Source: Psychroflexus curvus | GTDB lineage: Bacteria; Bacteroidota; Bacteroidia; Flavobacteriales; Flavobacteriaceae | NCBI RefSeq assembly: GCF_020164585.1 | Contig: NZ_JAIQZF010000006.1 | Coordinates: 62,001 to 126,000, forward strand | DNA: 64,000 nt | Direction of reading: 5' to 3' | Part shown: positions 16,201-23,586 of the stretch, in pieces | How the letters are laid out: every line of letters starts with the position of its first letter | Position numbering within the stretch: the first letter of the stretch is position 1 | The notes under the pieces: model-generated | What the model was told of the DNA's origin: nothing | Seen by the model: only the letters and a program-made list of their open reading frames with translations | The model's database searches: none | Position numbers and translations under genes: made by a program

Positions 16201-17022
16201 AATTATGCCAGAAACTTTTACGGTATTGGAAATGGTACTGAGTATTTTGATAATGATGAGGTTAAAAGTTTCAACAGAGTTAAGATAAGAAAATTAGGAT
16301 TTGAGTTAGGACTCAGGAGCACATCCAAATATGGAAGTGTTTTTGAACACAAATTGTCATATCAGAATTACAAGGTAGAAAGAACTGACGGTAGATTCAT
16401 CGATGTGATTGGAGATGAATTACTTAGCAATGATCCAGACTTTTTTGAACAAAAGAACTACGTTTCATATCAATCGTTTTATAGGTATAAAAGCTTTGAT
16501 GATAACCTAAATCCTACTCGGGGTATGGATTTTAAAGTTGAGTTGGGTGGAACAGTAAATACTTCAGATGTAGATCAACATTTTGTTTTTTTTAATCCTC
16601 ATTTAGAATTTCACAACGCACTTTCTCAAAATAAAAAATGGGTATTACGAACTAAGGCAGCTTCGCAAATCATCTTTAATGATAAGTATGAATTTTATCA
16701 GGGGGCTATTCTTGGAGCAAGAAATGGATTGAGAGGTTACAGAAGAGATCGGTTTATTGGACGAGAAAGCTTAGTGAGTAGTATCGATTTAAGGTATAGC
16801 TTCAATCCTATAAATACACGTGTTATTCCGCTTCAGTTTGGTGTTTTTGGAGGTTTTGACGTAGGCAGGGTCTGGTCCAATGCAACAGAGTCCGGCACGT
16901 GGCATAATGACTATGGGCTAGGGTTTTGGGTTAATGGCGCTGACTTATTATCTGGCACCTTCAATTTTTTCCATAGCGAGGACGGGTTTTGGTTTTCTTT
17001 TGGGTTTGGCGCTAAGTTTTAA
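13297..17022 (+). CDS. Lipoprotein fusing a metallophosphoesterase, a possibly kinase-like middle region and a C-terminal outer-membrane barrel
   Basis: The ATG at 13297 gives a lipoprotein signal (MKNILLIVSSLLLVSCATY, lipid-bearing C16); a TTG 33 bases upstream would mask it. Residues about 43-350 are a calcineurin-like phosphoesterase with the full metal set: GDTGY (D49), LGDNIYP (D84, N85), PGNHDW (N126-H127-D128), ALHHPLY (H226-H227) and SGHEHS (H303, H305). Residues about 430-720 contain LLGDWDRHEDQWRW (614-616 = DRH) and RPIPRDRDQVF, which recall the catalytic and metal-binding segments of HipA/Fam20-type kinases; this is inference. Residues about 870-1241 form an Omp85/BamA-like barrel (GARNGLRGYRRDRFIG, ending FGFGAKF). 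The phosphoesterase should thus be tethered at the outer membrane. The substrate is unknown. Its stop overlaps the stop of the next gene. Confidence 0.85.
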   Translation: MKNILLIVSSLLLVSCATYEVNYKNQEQFQSISYPKDKNVSQRFYLIGDTGYEKMEDAPPGILAFKSFAESLNTKNDKVIILGDNIYPAGLPSKGENNREQAKRIIDQQTSNLQFFEGDVHFIPGNHDWYSEGIKALENQKKQIDKALKNQDQSWLPTPGCGMAFVDISDEVHLIILDSQWILANWDKHPLINRNCDEIKTLDQFYEELESELKKNQNKTTLVALHHPLYTNGVHGGTYEFSKHLFPSDKKIPLPGLASLANLIRVSGGISVQDTQNNQYQSMVDKISSIASRWNRVIFASGHEHSLQYIEHDLIKQIVSGSGSKKSYAKLGADGEFAYPGYGFALLDIFDDGSSWVQFYSADKDNPKLLFQKEIYEGERTFDLNQLSGNLPSEFTASIYEEFDSDRTDFYESVWGEHYRDLYTRKIKIPVLDIDTAFGGLTPMRVGGGMQTNSLRLEDSLGRQYNIRQLRKDPIRLLQQIVYPDKNLSDEFDDTIIEEVILDFLTAAHPFGFMVVPDLSEAIGVYHTNPKLVYIPKQKGLGKFNQVHGDEIYMIEERPEDNWMGTKGIFGNPNHDIVSTADMIERLRRDEKYKLDESNYLRARLFDMLLGDWDRHEDQWRWSEFEDENGDRYFRPIPRDRDQVFANFDGGFFDVLSTMTSFPKIYHPYQENIEYLKWFNNSGLSLDRMIIRNATKEDWLREAAYIQKNLTDEVIEKAFAQLPSEIDQEKTKKLISTFKRRLTNMDDFADEYYKILNELPVLIATDKDDFIDVIRQEDEKTRVQIFRNIKGERGSKIVDKVFSDDNTDEIWIYGLDDEDSFTTSGDYPTHIKVRLIGGHDDDKYYIRSGKKVIVYDHNSLENSIKEKKGGRVVRTDDYIVNTFNKDRKVSQIRTFLPRIGFNPDDGLLFGVQASYAYKGFRLNPFTYRHKIEAGLYTSTGGYDFGYEGEFANVLGNYNLFTALTYTSPNYARNFYGIGNGTEYFDNDEVKSFNRVKIRKLGFELGLRSTSKYGSVFEHKLSYQNYKVERTDGRFIDVIGDELLSNDPDFFEQKNYVSYQSFYRYKSFDDNLNPTRGMDFKVELGGTVNTSDVDQHFVFFNPHLEFHNALSQNKKWVLRTKAASQIIFNDKYEFYQGAILGARNGLRGYRRDRFIGRESLVSSIDLRYSFNPINTRVIPLQFGVFGGFDVGRVWSNATESGTWHNDYGLGFWVNGADLLSGTFNFFHSEDGFWFSFGFGAKF

Positions 17023-17762
17023 ACAATCTTTTTAATCACTCTCAAGTTATGAGAATAACGACCAGTTTCTGTATTGAATATTCCAGAATGATCTATTCTA
17101 TCTATTCTCACATGGCCATGGGCATGAATGATGTAATTGTCTTTCATCATAATCCCCACGTGAATAATTTTGCCTTCTTCATTATCAAAAAAAGCAAGGT
17201 CACCTGGTTCACTTTCTTCAATAAAAGAAAGGGCCTGACCCTGCTTAGCCTGTTCTGAGGAATCTCTAAAGAGTTTGACACCACTTATCTTATACACCAT
17301 TTGAGTAAAACCACTACAATCTATGCCAAAGGGTGATTTGCCACCCCATAAGTACGGAGAATTGAGGTAAAGCATAGCTGTTTCGACCAAATGATTTTTT
17401 GAAAAATCTTTGTTGGTTGCCCCATCAAACTGATGTTTCAAAATTTTAGAGGCAGGCAGAAATGAACCTATACAAACAGGCATCAATTGGCCTGAAGCTG
17501 TTGTCATTAAACTCAGTAAATCCGTAGAGTATGTAGTCTCATTAGTGAGATTATTGAAGATGACTTCATCAATTTCAAAAGCTTGCTTTTTATCTAACCA
17601 ACCTTCGTATCCATCAAAAGCTATACGAATCTTAATCCATTTGGATTGGGTTTCAATAATTTCAAAATGGTCACCATAAAGTAGTTGAGTGACCATTTCC
17701 GAAGCATCGCTAGCTTCTGCTCTCACAGGCACGACACTCAGGGGGCAAATTCCGTATAGCAT
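17019..17762 (-). CDS. NlpC/P60-family cysteine peptidase with SH3-like domain
   Basis: This roughly 247-residue protein has an N-terminal SH3-like region (GDHFEIIETQSKWIKI, FDGYEGWLDKKQ) at about residues 10-65 and a C40 peptidase domain at about 120-245. The catalytic cysteine is in GIDCSGFTQMVY, the histidine in IIHVGIMM and the third polar residue in IIHAHGHVRID. Such enzymes cut gamma-D-glutamyl-diaminopimelate bonds in wall peptides. No signal peptide is seen, which suggests cytoplasmic recycling of wall fragments, like the YkfC type. The ATG at 17762 (MLYGICPLSVVPVR) matches the family start better than the GTG six bases upstream. It ends on the stop of the converging phosphoesterase gene (bases TTAA shared). 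Confidence 0.88.
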   Translation of the reverse strand: MLYGICPLSVVPVRAEASDASEMVTQLLYGDHFEIIETQSKWIKIRIAFDGYEGWLDKKQAFEIDEVIFNNLTNETTYSTDLLSLMTTASGQLMPVCIGSFLPASKILKHQFDGATNKDFSKNHLVETAMLYLNSPYLWGGKSPFGIDCSGFTQMVYKISGVKLFRDSSEQAKQGQALSFIEESEPGDLAFFDNEEGKIIHVGIMMKDNYIIHAHGHVRIDRIDHSGIFNTETGRYSHNLRVIKKIV

Positions 17763-17779
17763 TTCCACAGATATAAAAA

Positions 17780-18955
17780 TTAGCGTTCTATAACCATAGA
17801 AGAAGCTCCACCACCACCATTACAAATAGTTGCAGCACCAAGTTTTGCATTGTTCTGCTTCATTATATGAATGAGTGTAATCAGTATTCTTACTCCCGAG
17901 CAACCTAAGGGATGACCAAGAGAAACAGCACCTCCATGTACATTTACTTTTTTGCTATCCAACCCAAGAAGTCTTGTATTTGCTATACCAACGACCGAGA
18001 AAGCTTCGTTAAATTCGAAGAAATCAATATCTTCTTTGGTCACATTTGCTTTTTTTAGCGCAAGTGGCAAAGCTTTAGCTGGAGCAATTGTAAAGCGTTT
18101 TGGCTCTCGGGCAGCATCAGCATAACCTCTAATAGTTGCCAGAACTTCAAGTCCAAGCTCTTCAGCTTTTTCCTTTGTCATTAATATCACAGCGCCGGCA
18201 CCATCATTTATCGTAGATGAATTCGCAGCGGTTGCCGTGCCCTCTTTACCAAAAGCAGGTCTTAACTCATGAATTTTGTCAATTTTAATATTCTTAAACT
18301 CTTCATCCTCTTTCATTAGGATAGGCTCACCCCGTCTTTGTGGAATTTCCACGGGGACCACTTCGTCATCAAACTTCCCTGCTTTCCAGGCTGCGGCACT
18401 TCTTCTGTAAGATTCTTTAGCAAACTCATCTTGCTCCTCTCTGGTGATGTCATGTTCTGTAGCACAAAGGTCGGCACAAACGCCCATCGCATTGTGGTCA
18501 TAAGCGTCGACTAGGCCATCGCGTTGTAAACCATCTACCATTTGGGCTGGGCCAAATTTTTGTCCCTTTCTAAGATGGAGGTAATGTGGAATCATGCTCA
18601 TGTTTTCCATTCCGCCAGCAACCATAATTTCAGCATCGCCCAGAGCTATAGCCTGAGCAGCCTGCATCACGGCTTTCATTCCACTAGAGCATACTTTATT
18701 TATAGTTGTGCACGGCACTGTATCTGGAATTCCCGCACCCATAGCAGCTTGTCTGGCAGGAGCCTGACCATTATTGGCTTGTACTACATTTCCCATGAGG
18801 ACTTCATCAACCAACTCTGGATTCAAATTGATTTTTGAAAGGGCTCCTTTTATGGCGATTTCCCCCAATTTTGTAGCTGGAATGTTGGATAAACTTCCAA
18901 GAAAGCTTCCAATTGGTGTTCGTGCAGTACTTACTATTACGATATCTCTAGACAT
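17780..18955 (-). CDS. Acetyl-CoA C-acyltransferase (thiolase)
   Basis: This 391-residue enzyme condenses two acyl-CoA units or cleaves 3-ketoacyl-CoA. The nucleophilic cysteine is in INKVCSSGMKAV (about residue 89), the substrate-binding histidine in EFNEAFSV, the HGGAVSLGHPLGCSG motif carries the second histidine and cysteine, and the C-terminal CNGGGGASS loop is intact. The sequence is nearer to acetoacetyl-CoA thiolases (biosynthetic type) than to long-chain FadA, but the two cannot be separated surely by eye. It lies 17 bases upstream of the NlpC/P60 gene on the same strand, so they may share a transcript. It fits with the carboxylase and dehydrogenase genes later in the window. Confidence 0.93.
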   Translation of the reverse strand: MSRDIVIVSTARTPIGSFLGSLSNIPATKLGEIAIKGALSKINLNPELVDEVLMGNVVQANNGQAPARQAAMGAGIPDTVPCTTINKVCSSGMKAVMQAAQAIALGDAEIMVAGGMENMSMIPHYLHLRKGQKFGPAQMVDGLQRDGLVDAYDHNAMGVCADLCATEHDITREEQDEFAKESYRRSAAAWKAGKFDDEVVPVEIPQRRGEPILMKEDEEFKNIKIDKIHELRPAFGKEGTATAANSSTINDGAGAVILMTKEKAEELGLEVLATIRGYADAAREPKRFTIAPAKALPLALKKANVTKEDIDFFEFNEAFSVVGIANTRLLGLDSKKVNVHGGAVSLGHPLGCSGVRILITLIHIMKQNNAKLGAATICNGGGGASSMVIER

Positions 18956-19147
18956 ATAAAATGAAATTTTATTTTTTGCGAATTTAATAATTTTAACCTA
19001 ATCGAGTTTATTTTATGCAGACCTTAAACTATTTTTGTGATGTTACCCCCTTATTTTTCCTTTATACTTACTTTTCAAGCAACTCAATGAGATTTGATAG
19101 CCTTAAAACTATTGACTACAGATAGAGACTTAGACCATATAATTTTA

Positions 19148-19155
19148 TAAATTTG
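19148..19155 (+). promoter_or_regulatory. Candidate -7 box for the pgpH-cmk operon
   Basis: TAAATTTG is a full match to TAnnTTTG, 14 bases before the ATG. No TTG is present at the usual 18-20 base distance. Confidence 0.4.
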
Positions 19156-19169
19156 AGCAATCTTTAGTC

Positions 19170-21212
19170 ATGAAGAACCTTTTAGACAACTTATACAGAA
19201 ATCAATCTATCATCTTTAAGTTTTTTCTTTTAGCATTTAGTGTATTTCTTATCGTTTATTTTTTTCCCACAGGTGGTCAGTTTAAATATGAAATCGTAAA
19301 AGGAAAACCATGGCAATATGAAAATCTTTACGCGCCATTCGATTTTGCAATTTTAAAATCAGATCAGGAAATTGCTGCTGAAAAGTCTAAAATCAGAAAA
19401 ACTCATATTCCTTATTACCAGTTTGATGTGGCTGTTGCCAAAGAGGTCAAAAACAACTGGGAAAGTCAGCTTGACCCTTCGCAGGATTCTTTAGTAGAAA
19501 ACAACCAGGATGTTTCTAAATTCATTTCTGAAACCATCGATGAAATCTATCAAAACGGAATTCGGATTCAAGATGATGGAGAAAATAACTACAGCATTGT
19601 TTTTCTGATTAAAGACAAACAGGTTGAAGAGGTTCTTTATAAAGATTTACTTACTCAGGAAGATTTAAAAACGTACCTCATTGATGAACTTGAAAAATCT
19701 GAATTATCAGAATATAGAAACACTTTACTGGAAATCTTCTTTGAGGTTCTGGAAGTAAACGTCAAATATGATGAGGAGCTTAACCAAAAACAAATTCAGA
19801 CCAAATTTGATCAGATATCTTACACAAGAGGTCGAGTAACCAAGGGTAGTAAGATCATTGCCAAAGGAGAAATTACGGAAGGTGAAAAGTTAAGAATGTT
19901 GAGATCTCTGAAGCATGAGTACGAATCTCAAAGCCTGGAATCTTCTGCTTATGTGGTTGTGATAACAGGATATACCTGCCTTGTTGGACTCTCACTCTTA
20001 ATGCTGTTGTTATTTATAAGACAGTACCGACCAGATATTTTTGATAATAACAACAAGATCAGCTTTATCTTTTTCAATATCCTGTTTCTGGTGTTCCTTA
20101 CCTTACTGGTGTTAAGACTTGATAATGATTACATTTATGTAGTCCCACTCTGTATTTTACCACTTACACTCAAAGCCTTTTTTGATGCAAGACTAGGGCT
20201 GTTTACACACATGATCACAGTTTTGATACTTGGTCTTATTGTTCCAGATAGTTATGAGTATATGTTTCTACAGCTAATTGCTGGAATTGTAACTATTTTG
20301 ACAGTTTCAGAGCTTTACAAGCGCGCAAATCTGTTTCTTTCTGTAGTCCAAATTACCTTGGTCTATATTTTTGCTTACTTCGCCTTCAATATGATAAAAG
20401 AGGGGAGTATCTCAGAAATCAACTATAATAATTTTATCTATTTCCTACTCAGTGGCGTTGGATTGCTTTTCGTGCAACCCTTGATTTATGCCTACGAAAA
20501 AATCTTTGGACTTATCTCTGACTTGTCACTCCTTGAATTGTCAGATACCAATTCAAAATTGCTAAAAGAACTGGCGAATATTGCCCCAGGTACCTTTCAC
20601 CATTCCTTGAATGTAGCTAATCTCGCAGAAGCAGCAGCCAATGAAATTGGGGCAAATTCATTACTGATCCGAGTTGGAGCTTTGTATCATGACATCGGTA
20701 AAATGAAAAATCCTATTTATTTTACAGAAAATCAGTCTACATCAGTTTCTCCTCATGATGAGTTGTCTCCGACAGAAAGTGCCGAGATTATCATTAATCA
20801 TAGGCTTGAAGGAATTGAAATCGCCAAGAAAAGAAATCTACCAGATCGTATTATAGACTTTATAAGAACGCACCACGGAACATCAACGGTCTATTATTTC
20901 TATGCTAAGCAAAAAGAAGAGGAGGAAGGCGAAGTCAATGAGAAAGACTTTAGATATCCTGGCCCAATTCCTTTCAGCAAAGAAACCGCTATTCTTATGA
21001 TGTGTGATGCGGTGGAAGCAGCCAGTAAATCATTGAAAGAACCTAACTCAAAATTAATTGATGATTTTGTGGAAAAAATTATCAACAAGCAAATTCAAGA
21101 AGACCAGTTCATCAACGCGAATATCACCTTCAAAGAAATTCAATCTATCAAGAAGATCTTGAAGTCAAAATTGAATAATATCTACCATCTCAGAATTGAA
21201 TATCCAGATTAA
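19170..21212 (+). CDS. pgpH: 7TM-HD membrane phosphodiesterase of the PgpH type (probable c-di-AMP hydrolase)
   Basis: This 680-residue inner-membrane protein has the PgpH layout. One N-terminal helix (residues 16-32) is followed by an extracytoplasmic 7TMR-HDED domain to about 255 (GRVTKGSKIIAKGEITEGE), then about seven helices from 260 to 445, and a cytoplasmic HD domain at about 465-640. Metal ligands are visible in PGTFHHSLNVANLAE (H478), GALYHDIGKM (H507-D508), INHRLEG and FIRTHHGTS. In studied members this domain hydrolyses cyclic di-AMP. No diadenylate cyclase gene is in the window. The cmk ATG lies one base after its stop region, so the two genes are translationally close and surely co-transcribed. 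Confidence 0.9.
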   Translation: MKNLLDNLYRNQSIIFKFFLLAFSVFLIVYFFPTGGQFKYEIVKGKPWQYENLYAPFDFAILKSDQEIAAEKSKIRKTHIPYYQFDVAVAKEVKNNWESQLDPSQDSLVENNQDVSKFISETIDEIYQNGIRIQDDGENNYSIVFLIKDKQVEEVLYKDLLTQEDLKTYLIDELEKSELSEYRNTLLEIFFEVLEVNVKYDEELNQKQIQTKFDQISYTRGRVTKGSKIIAKGEITEGEKLRMLRSLKHEYESQSLESSAYVVVITGYTCLVGLSLLMLLLFIRQYRPDIFDNNNKISFIFFNILFLVFLTLLVLRLDNDYIYVVPLCILPLTLKAFFDARLGLFTHMITVLILGLIVPDSYEYMFLQLIAGIVTILTVSELYKRANLFLSVVQITLVYIFAYFAFNMIKEGSISEINYNNFIYFLLSGVGLLFVQPLIYAYEKIFGLISDLSLLELSDTNSKLLKELANIAPGTFHHSLNVANLAEAAANEIGANSLLIRVGALYHDIGKMKNPIYFTENQSTSVSPHDELSPTESAEIIINHRLEGIEIAKKRNLPDRIIDFIRTHHGTSTVYYFYAKQKEEEEGEVNEKDFRYPGPIPFSKETAILMMCDAVEAASKSLKEPNSKLIDDFVEKIINKQIQEDQFINANITFKEIQSIKKILKSKLNNIYHLRIEYPD

Positions 21213-21213
21213 T

Positions 21214-21903
21214 ATGAAACCCATTGTTATTGCCATAGACGGCCATTCTTCAACAGGAAAAAGTACGGTTGCTAAAAAGCTTGCCAAAGAACTTGAATAT
21301 AAATTTGTAGATACTGGCGCTATGTACAGAGCGGTAACGCTTTTTGCTATGAGAAATAACTGGCTTCAAAAGGGGGAAGTGGATGAGCAGAAACTTATAG
21401 AAAACCTACCTTCAGTAACTATCAATTTTGAATATAACTTACAATCAGGAAGCAATGATGTTATTCTGAATGGAGAAAATGTGGAGCAGGAAATCAGAGC
21501 CATGGAGGTTTCTGAAAATGTAAGTTCTGTAGCCAGGATCGATGAAGTTAGAACAAAACTGGTGCAAATTCAAAAGCAACTCGGCGAAGAAAAAGGTGTC
21601 GTTATGGATGGTCGGGATATTGGCAGTGTCGTGTTTCCAGAAGCTGAACTTAAAATATTTATGACAGCTAGTGCAGACATTAGAGCTCAGCGGCGTTATA
21701 AAGAACTCAAAGAGAAAGGGGAGAAGATCTCTTTTGAAGACGTTTTAAAAAATGTTAAACACCGAGACGATATAGATACCAACCGCAAAAACTCACCGCT
21801 TATCCAAGCGGACGACGCTATCAAAATCGACAACAGCAATATGTCTCAGGAAGAACAGTTTGAAAAGATTTTGAACTTGGCGAAGGAGAGCATTGAAGCT
21901 TGA
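21214..21903 (+). CDS. cmk: Cytidylate kinase
   Basis: This 229-residue enzyme phosphorylates CMP and dCMP to the diphosphates for nucleotide synthesis. The P-loop is GHSSTGKST near residue 10; the CMP-binding region includes DTGAMYRAVTLFA and VVFPEAELKIFMTAS; DGRDIGSVV is the conserved substrate-contact motif and RAQRRYKEL the lid arginines. The open frame extends 18 bases upstream into pgpH, but the ATG at 21214 (MKPIVIAIDG) is the family start and sits just after the pgpH stop. It is downstream in the pgpH operon. The 3' side opens into the repeat locus, and no terminator is evident there. Confidence 0.95.
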   Translation: MKPIVIAIDGHSSTGKSTVAKKLAKELEYKFVDTGAMYRAVTLFAMRNNWLQKGEVDEQKLIENLPSVTINFEYNLQSGSNDVILNGENVEQEIRAMEVSENVSSVARIDEVRTKLVQIQKQLGEEKGVVMDGRDIGSVVFPEAELKIFMTASADIRAQRRYKELKEKGEKISFEDVLKNVKHRDDIDTNRKNSPLIQADDAIKIDNSNMSQEEQFEKILNLAKESIEA

Positions 21904-21940
21904 TTCATCTCGAAGAGTTAAGGAATTTTTACCTGGTCAA

Positions 21941-22077
21941 GTGCGGGGATTCTTCTATTCGCATTTATTTTTCACGCAAAAACCGCTAAGCTTTTCCCCC
22001 TGCTAGCGCGATCGTCTCGCTCGTGCAGGGATTCTTTTATTCGCATATATTTTTCACGCAAAGACCGCTAAGCTTTT
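21941..22077. repeat. 55-base direct repeat, two copies
   Basis: Copies at 21941-21995 and 22023-22077 differ at only a few bases. They share the segments GATTCTT, TATTCGCAT and TTTTTCACGCAAA, then ACCGCTAAGCTTTT. They are separated by 27 bases, part of the palindrome at 21996-22027. Confidence 0.85.
21996..22027. repeat. 32-base palindromic repeat, simple form (first copy)
   Basis: It begins CCCCCTGCTAGCGCGA and ends CGTCTCGCTCGTGCA. A near-identical copy with one difference lies at 22500-22531, on the far side of the array. In the second copy CGAGCG and CGCTCG form a perfect hairpin around TCT. Confidence 0.8.
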
Positions 22078-22159
22078 CGCAAAGGAGCGAATTTATATAT
22101 TTATGATTATCAAAAATTTGCATGTCTTTGCGTTTTTACTTTGCGAACTTGGCGTGAAA
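22052..22159. repeat. 108-base element with terminal inverted repeats, MITE-like
   Basis: The left end TTTCACGCAAAG (22052-22063) is the inverse complement of the right end CTTGGCGTGAAA (22148-22159) with one mismatch. Inside, CGCAAAGG and CTTTGCG blocks also face each other. It encodes nothing. Similar 'cacgcaaag' inverted elements are, from memory, common between genes in Bacteroidetes. No target-site duplication is obvious. Confidence 0.6.
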
Positions 22160-22187
22160 TAAAACTCTGATTTTCAATTTTATAGCA

Positions 22188-22499
22188 CAAGCCTGCCTTT
22201 GTCAGCAGACAGGCGTCTAGCTCGTGCACGAAAGTTTTTTTCGCCTCTGCTAGAGCGAGCCTGCCTTTGTCAGCAGACAGGCGTCCCGCTCGTGCAGGGA
22301 TTACATCTTTATAGATATTAAAGTTGTGTTTGTTCGAGCTAGCTCGAGCCTGCCTTTGTCAGCAGACAGGCGTCTAGCTCGTGCACGAAAGCTTTTTTCG
22401 CCTCTGCTAGAGCGAGCCTGCCTTTGTCAGCAGACAGGCGTCTAGCTCGTGCACGAAAGTTTTTTTCGCCTCTGCTAGCGCGAGCCTGCCTTTGTCAGC
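22188..22499. repeat. Nested palindromic repeat array, four full units and one truncated
   Basis: A core of 26 bases (GCCTGCCTTTGTCAGCAG then ACAGGCGT) occurs at 22191-22216, 22259-22284, 22348-22373 and 22416-22441, and is cut short at 22484-22499. Three of the units continue with CTAGCTCGTGCACGAAAG, a T-run and TCGCCTCTGCTAG, making a larger period of about 68 bases. Each core can fold (TGTC-AGCA-GACA) inside an outer GCGAGC/GCTCGT stem. Confidence 0.88.
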
Positions 22500-22531
22500 C
22501 CCCCTGCTAGCGCGAGCGTCTCGCTCGTGCA
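22500..22531. repeat. 32-base palindromic repeat, simple form (second copy)
   Basis: It matches 21996-22027 at all but one base and closes the array. The hairpin CGAGCG-TCT-CGCTCG is perfect here. It has the outer arms of the array units without their 22-base inner insert. Confidence 0.8.
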
Positions 22532-22582
22532 TAGCTAGTTATTTGAATCCTCTAAATTCTTCTATTCAATAAAGTTAAAACC

Positions 22583-23584
22583 TCAGTTCATCTTCAAAAT
22601 CAAATCGATCAAGCGATTACTATAACCTCTTTCGTTATCGTACCAGCCAATCAGCTTGATCAAATTCCCTCCAATCACTGAGGTCATTTCTGCATCAAAG
22701 ACGCAGGAATAAGGATTGCCAACAATATCAATGCTCACTAAGGGCACTTCAGAATACTGCAAAATACCTTTTAAGTGCGTTTCAGAAGCTTTTTTAAATA
22801 AGGCATTTACCTCTTCAATACTAGTTGATTTTTTGACGTTAAGTGTCATATCTGTTAAGGACCCGTTGGGAACAGGAACTCTTATACCACAGCCACCAAT
22901 GACATTGCTCAAATCTGGAAATATTTTGGTCAGTGCCTTTGCTGCACCTGTTGTGGTGGGAATGATAGACTGTGAAGCCGCTCTTGCCCGTCGCAAATCG
23001 CGATGAGGTTTGTCGTGCAAGCTTTGGTCGGAGGTGTAGGAATGAACCGTCGTGATATAAGCCTGTTCCACTTCAAGCGCCTCATGAATCACTTTCAGCA
23101 TAGGAGCGGCGTTATTGGTCGTGCAGGAGGCATTGGAGATCATCAAATCATCGTCTTCCAATACCCAGTCGTTAACACCCAAAACTATCATTTTTACCGA
23201 ATCATCGCTTGGAGGTACGCTCAAAATCATCTTTTGGGCTCCAGCCTGCAGATGTTTATGGAGCTCAGTTTTAGTCTTGAACTTACCTGTACATTCTACA
23301 AGCGTATCTACATCAAATTTAGCCCAATTTAAATCTTCAAGTTTTGGAATATTGACCAACGGAAATGATTCATCTTCCACTACAATTCCTTTTTCGTTGT
23401 AAGATACTTCAAAAGGAAACTGACCATGAACACTATCGTATTTCAGTAAATGCGACAAAGTTCTTGCATCAGCTAAGTCGTTGATGGCAACCACTTCAAT
23501 ATGAGGATGCTCGTATAACAAACGAAAAAGGCTTCGACCGATACGACCAAAGCCATTTATTCCTACTCTAATAGTTTTATTCAT
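22583..23584 (-). CDS. gapA: Glyceraldehyde-3-phosphate dehydrogenase
   Basis: This 333-residue enzyme oxidises glyceraldehyde-3-phosphate to 1,3-bisphosphoglycerate in glycolysis. The NAD-binding motif is INGFGRIGR at residues 9-17, and D36 (VAINDLAD) favours NAD over NADP. The catalytic cysteine is C154 (SNASCTTNN) and its partner H181 (TTVHSYTSDQ). The C-terminal substrate region WYDNERGYSNR is complete. It lies 2 bases downstream of lipA on the same strand, so the two form an operon; the shared theme is central carbon metabolism. Flavobacteria often carry a second gap gene elsewhere, which this window cannot show. Confidence 0.95.
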   Translation of the reverse strand: MNKTIRVGINGFGRIGRSLFRLLYEHPHIEVVAINDLADARTLSHLLKYDSVHGQFPFEVSYNEKGIVVEDESFPLVNIPKLEDLNWAKFDVDTLVECTGKFKTKTELHKHLQAGAQKMILSVPPSDDSVKMIVLGVNDWVLEDDDLMISNASCTTNNAAPMLKVIHEALEVEQAYITTVHSYTSDQSLHDKPHRDLRRARAASQSIIPTTTGAAKALTKIFPDLSNVIGGCGIRVPVPNGSLTDMTLNVKKSTSIEEVNALFKKASETHLKGILQYSEVPLVSIDIVGNPYSCVFDAEMTSVIGGNLIKLIGWYDNERGYSNRLIDLILKMN

Positions 23585-23586
23585 TC

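Larger units (their letters stand above)
21904..22582. other. 679-base gene-free repeat locus between cmk and gapA
   Basis: It contains no plausible gene. It is built almost wholly from repeats: a 55-base direct repeat pair, an inverted-repeat element of about 108 bases, and a nested palindromic array (entered separately). Its G+C content comes in sharp patches unlike the flanking genes. Confidence 0.85.

Noticed and set aside
9296-17022. Complete anti-phage island
   Set aside because: Only one gene carries a defence-type domain, no cyclase or mobile genes are present, and base use matches the surrounding core genes.
22188-22531. CRISPR array
   Set aside because: The repeats are palindromic and unevenly spaced, the sequence between them is also repeated, and there are no cas genes.
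21904-22582. Insertion sequence remnant
   Set aside because: No transposase fragment is visible in any frame; only short repeats are present.
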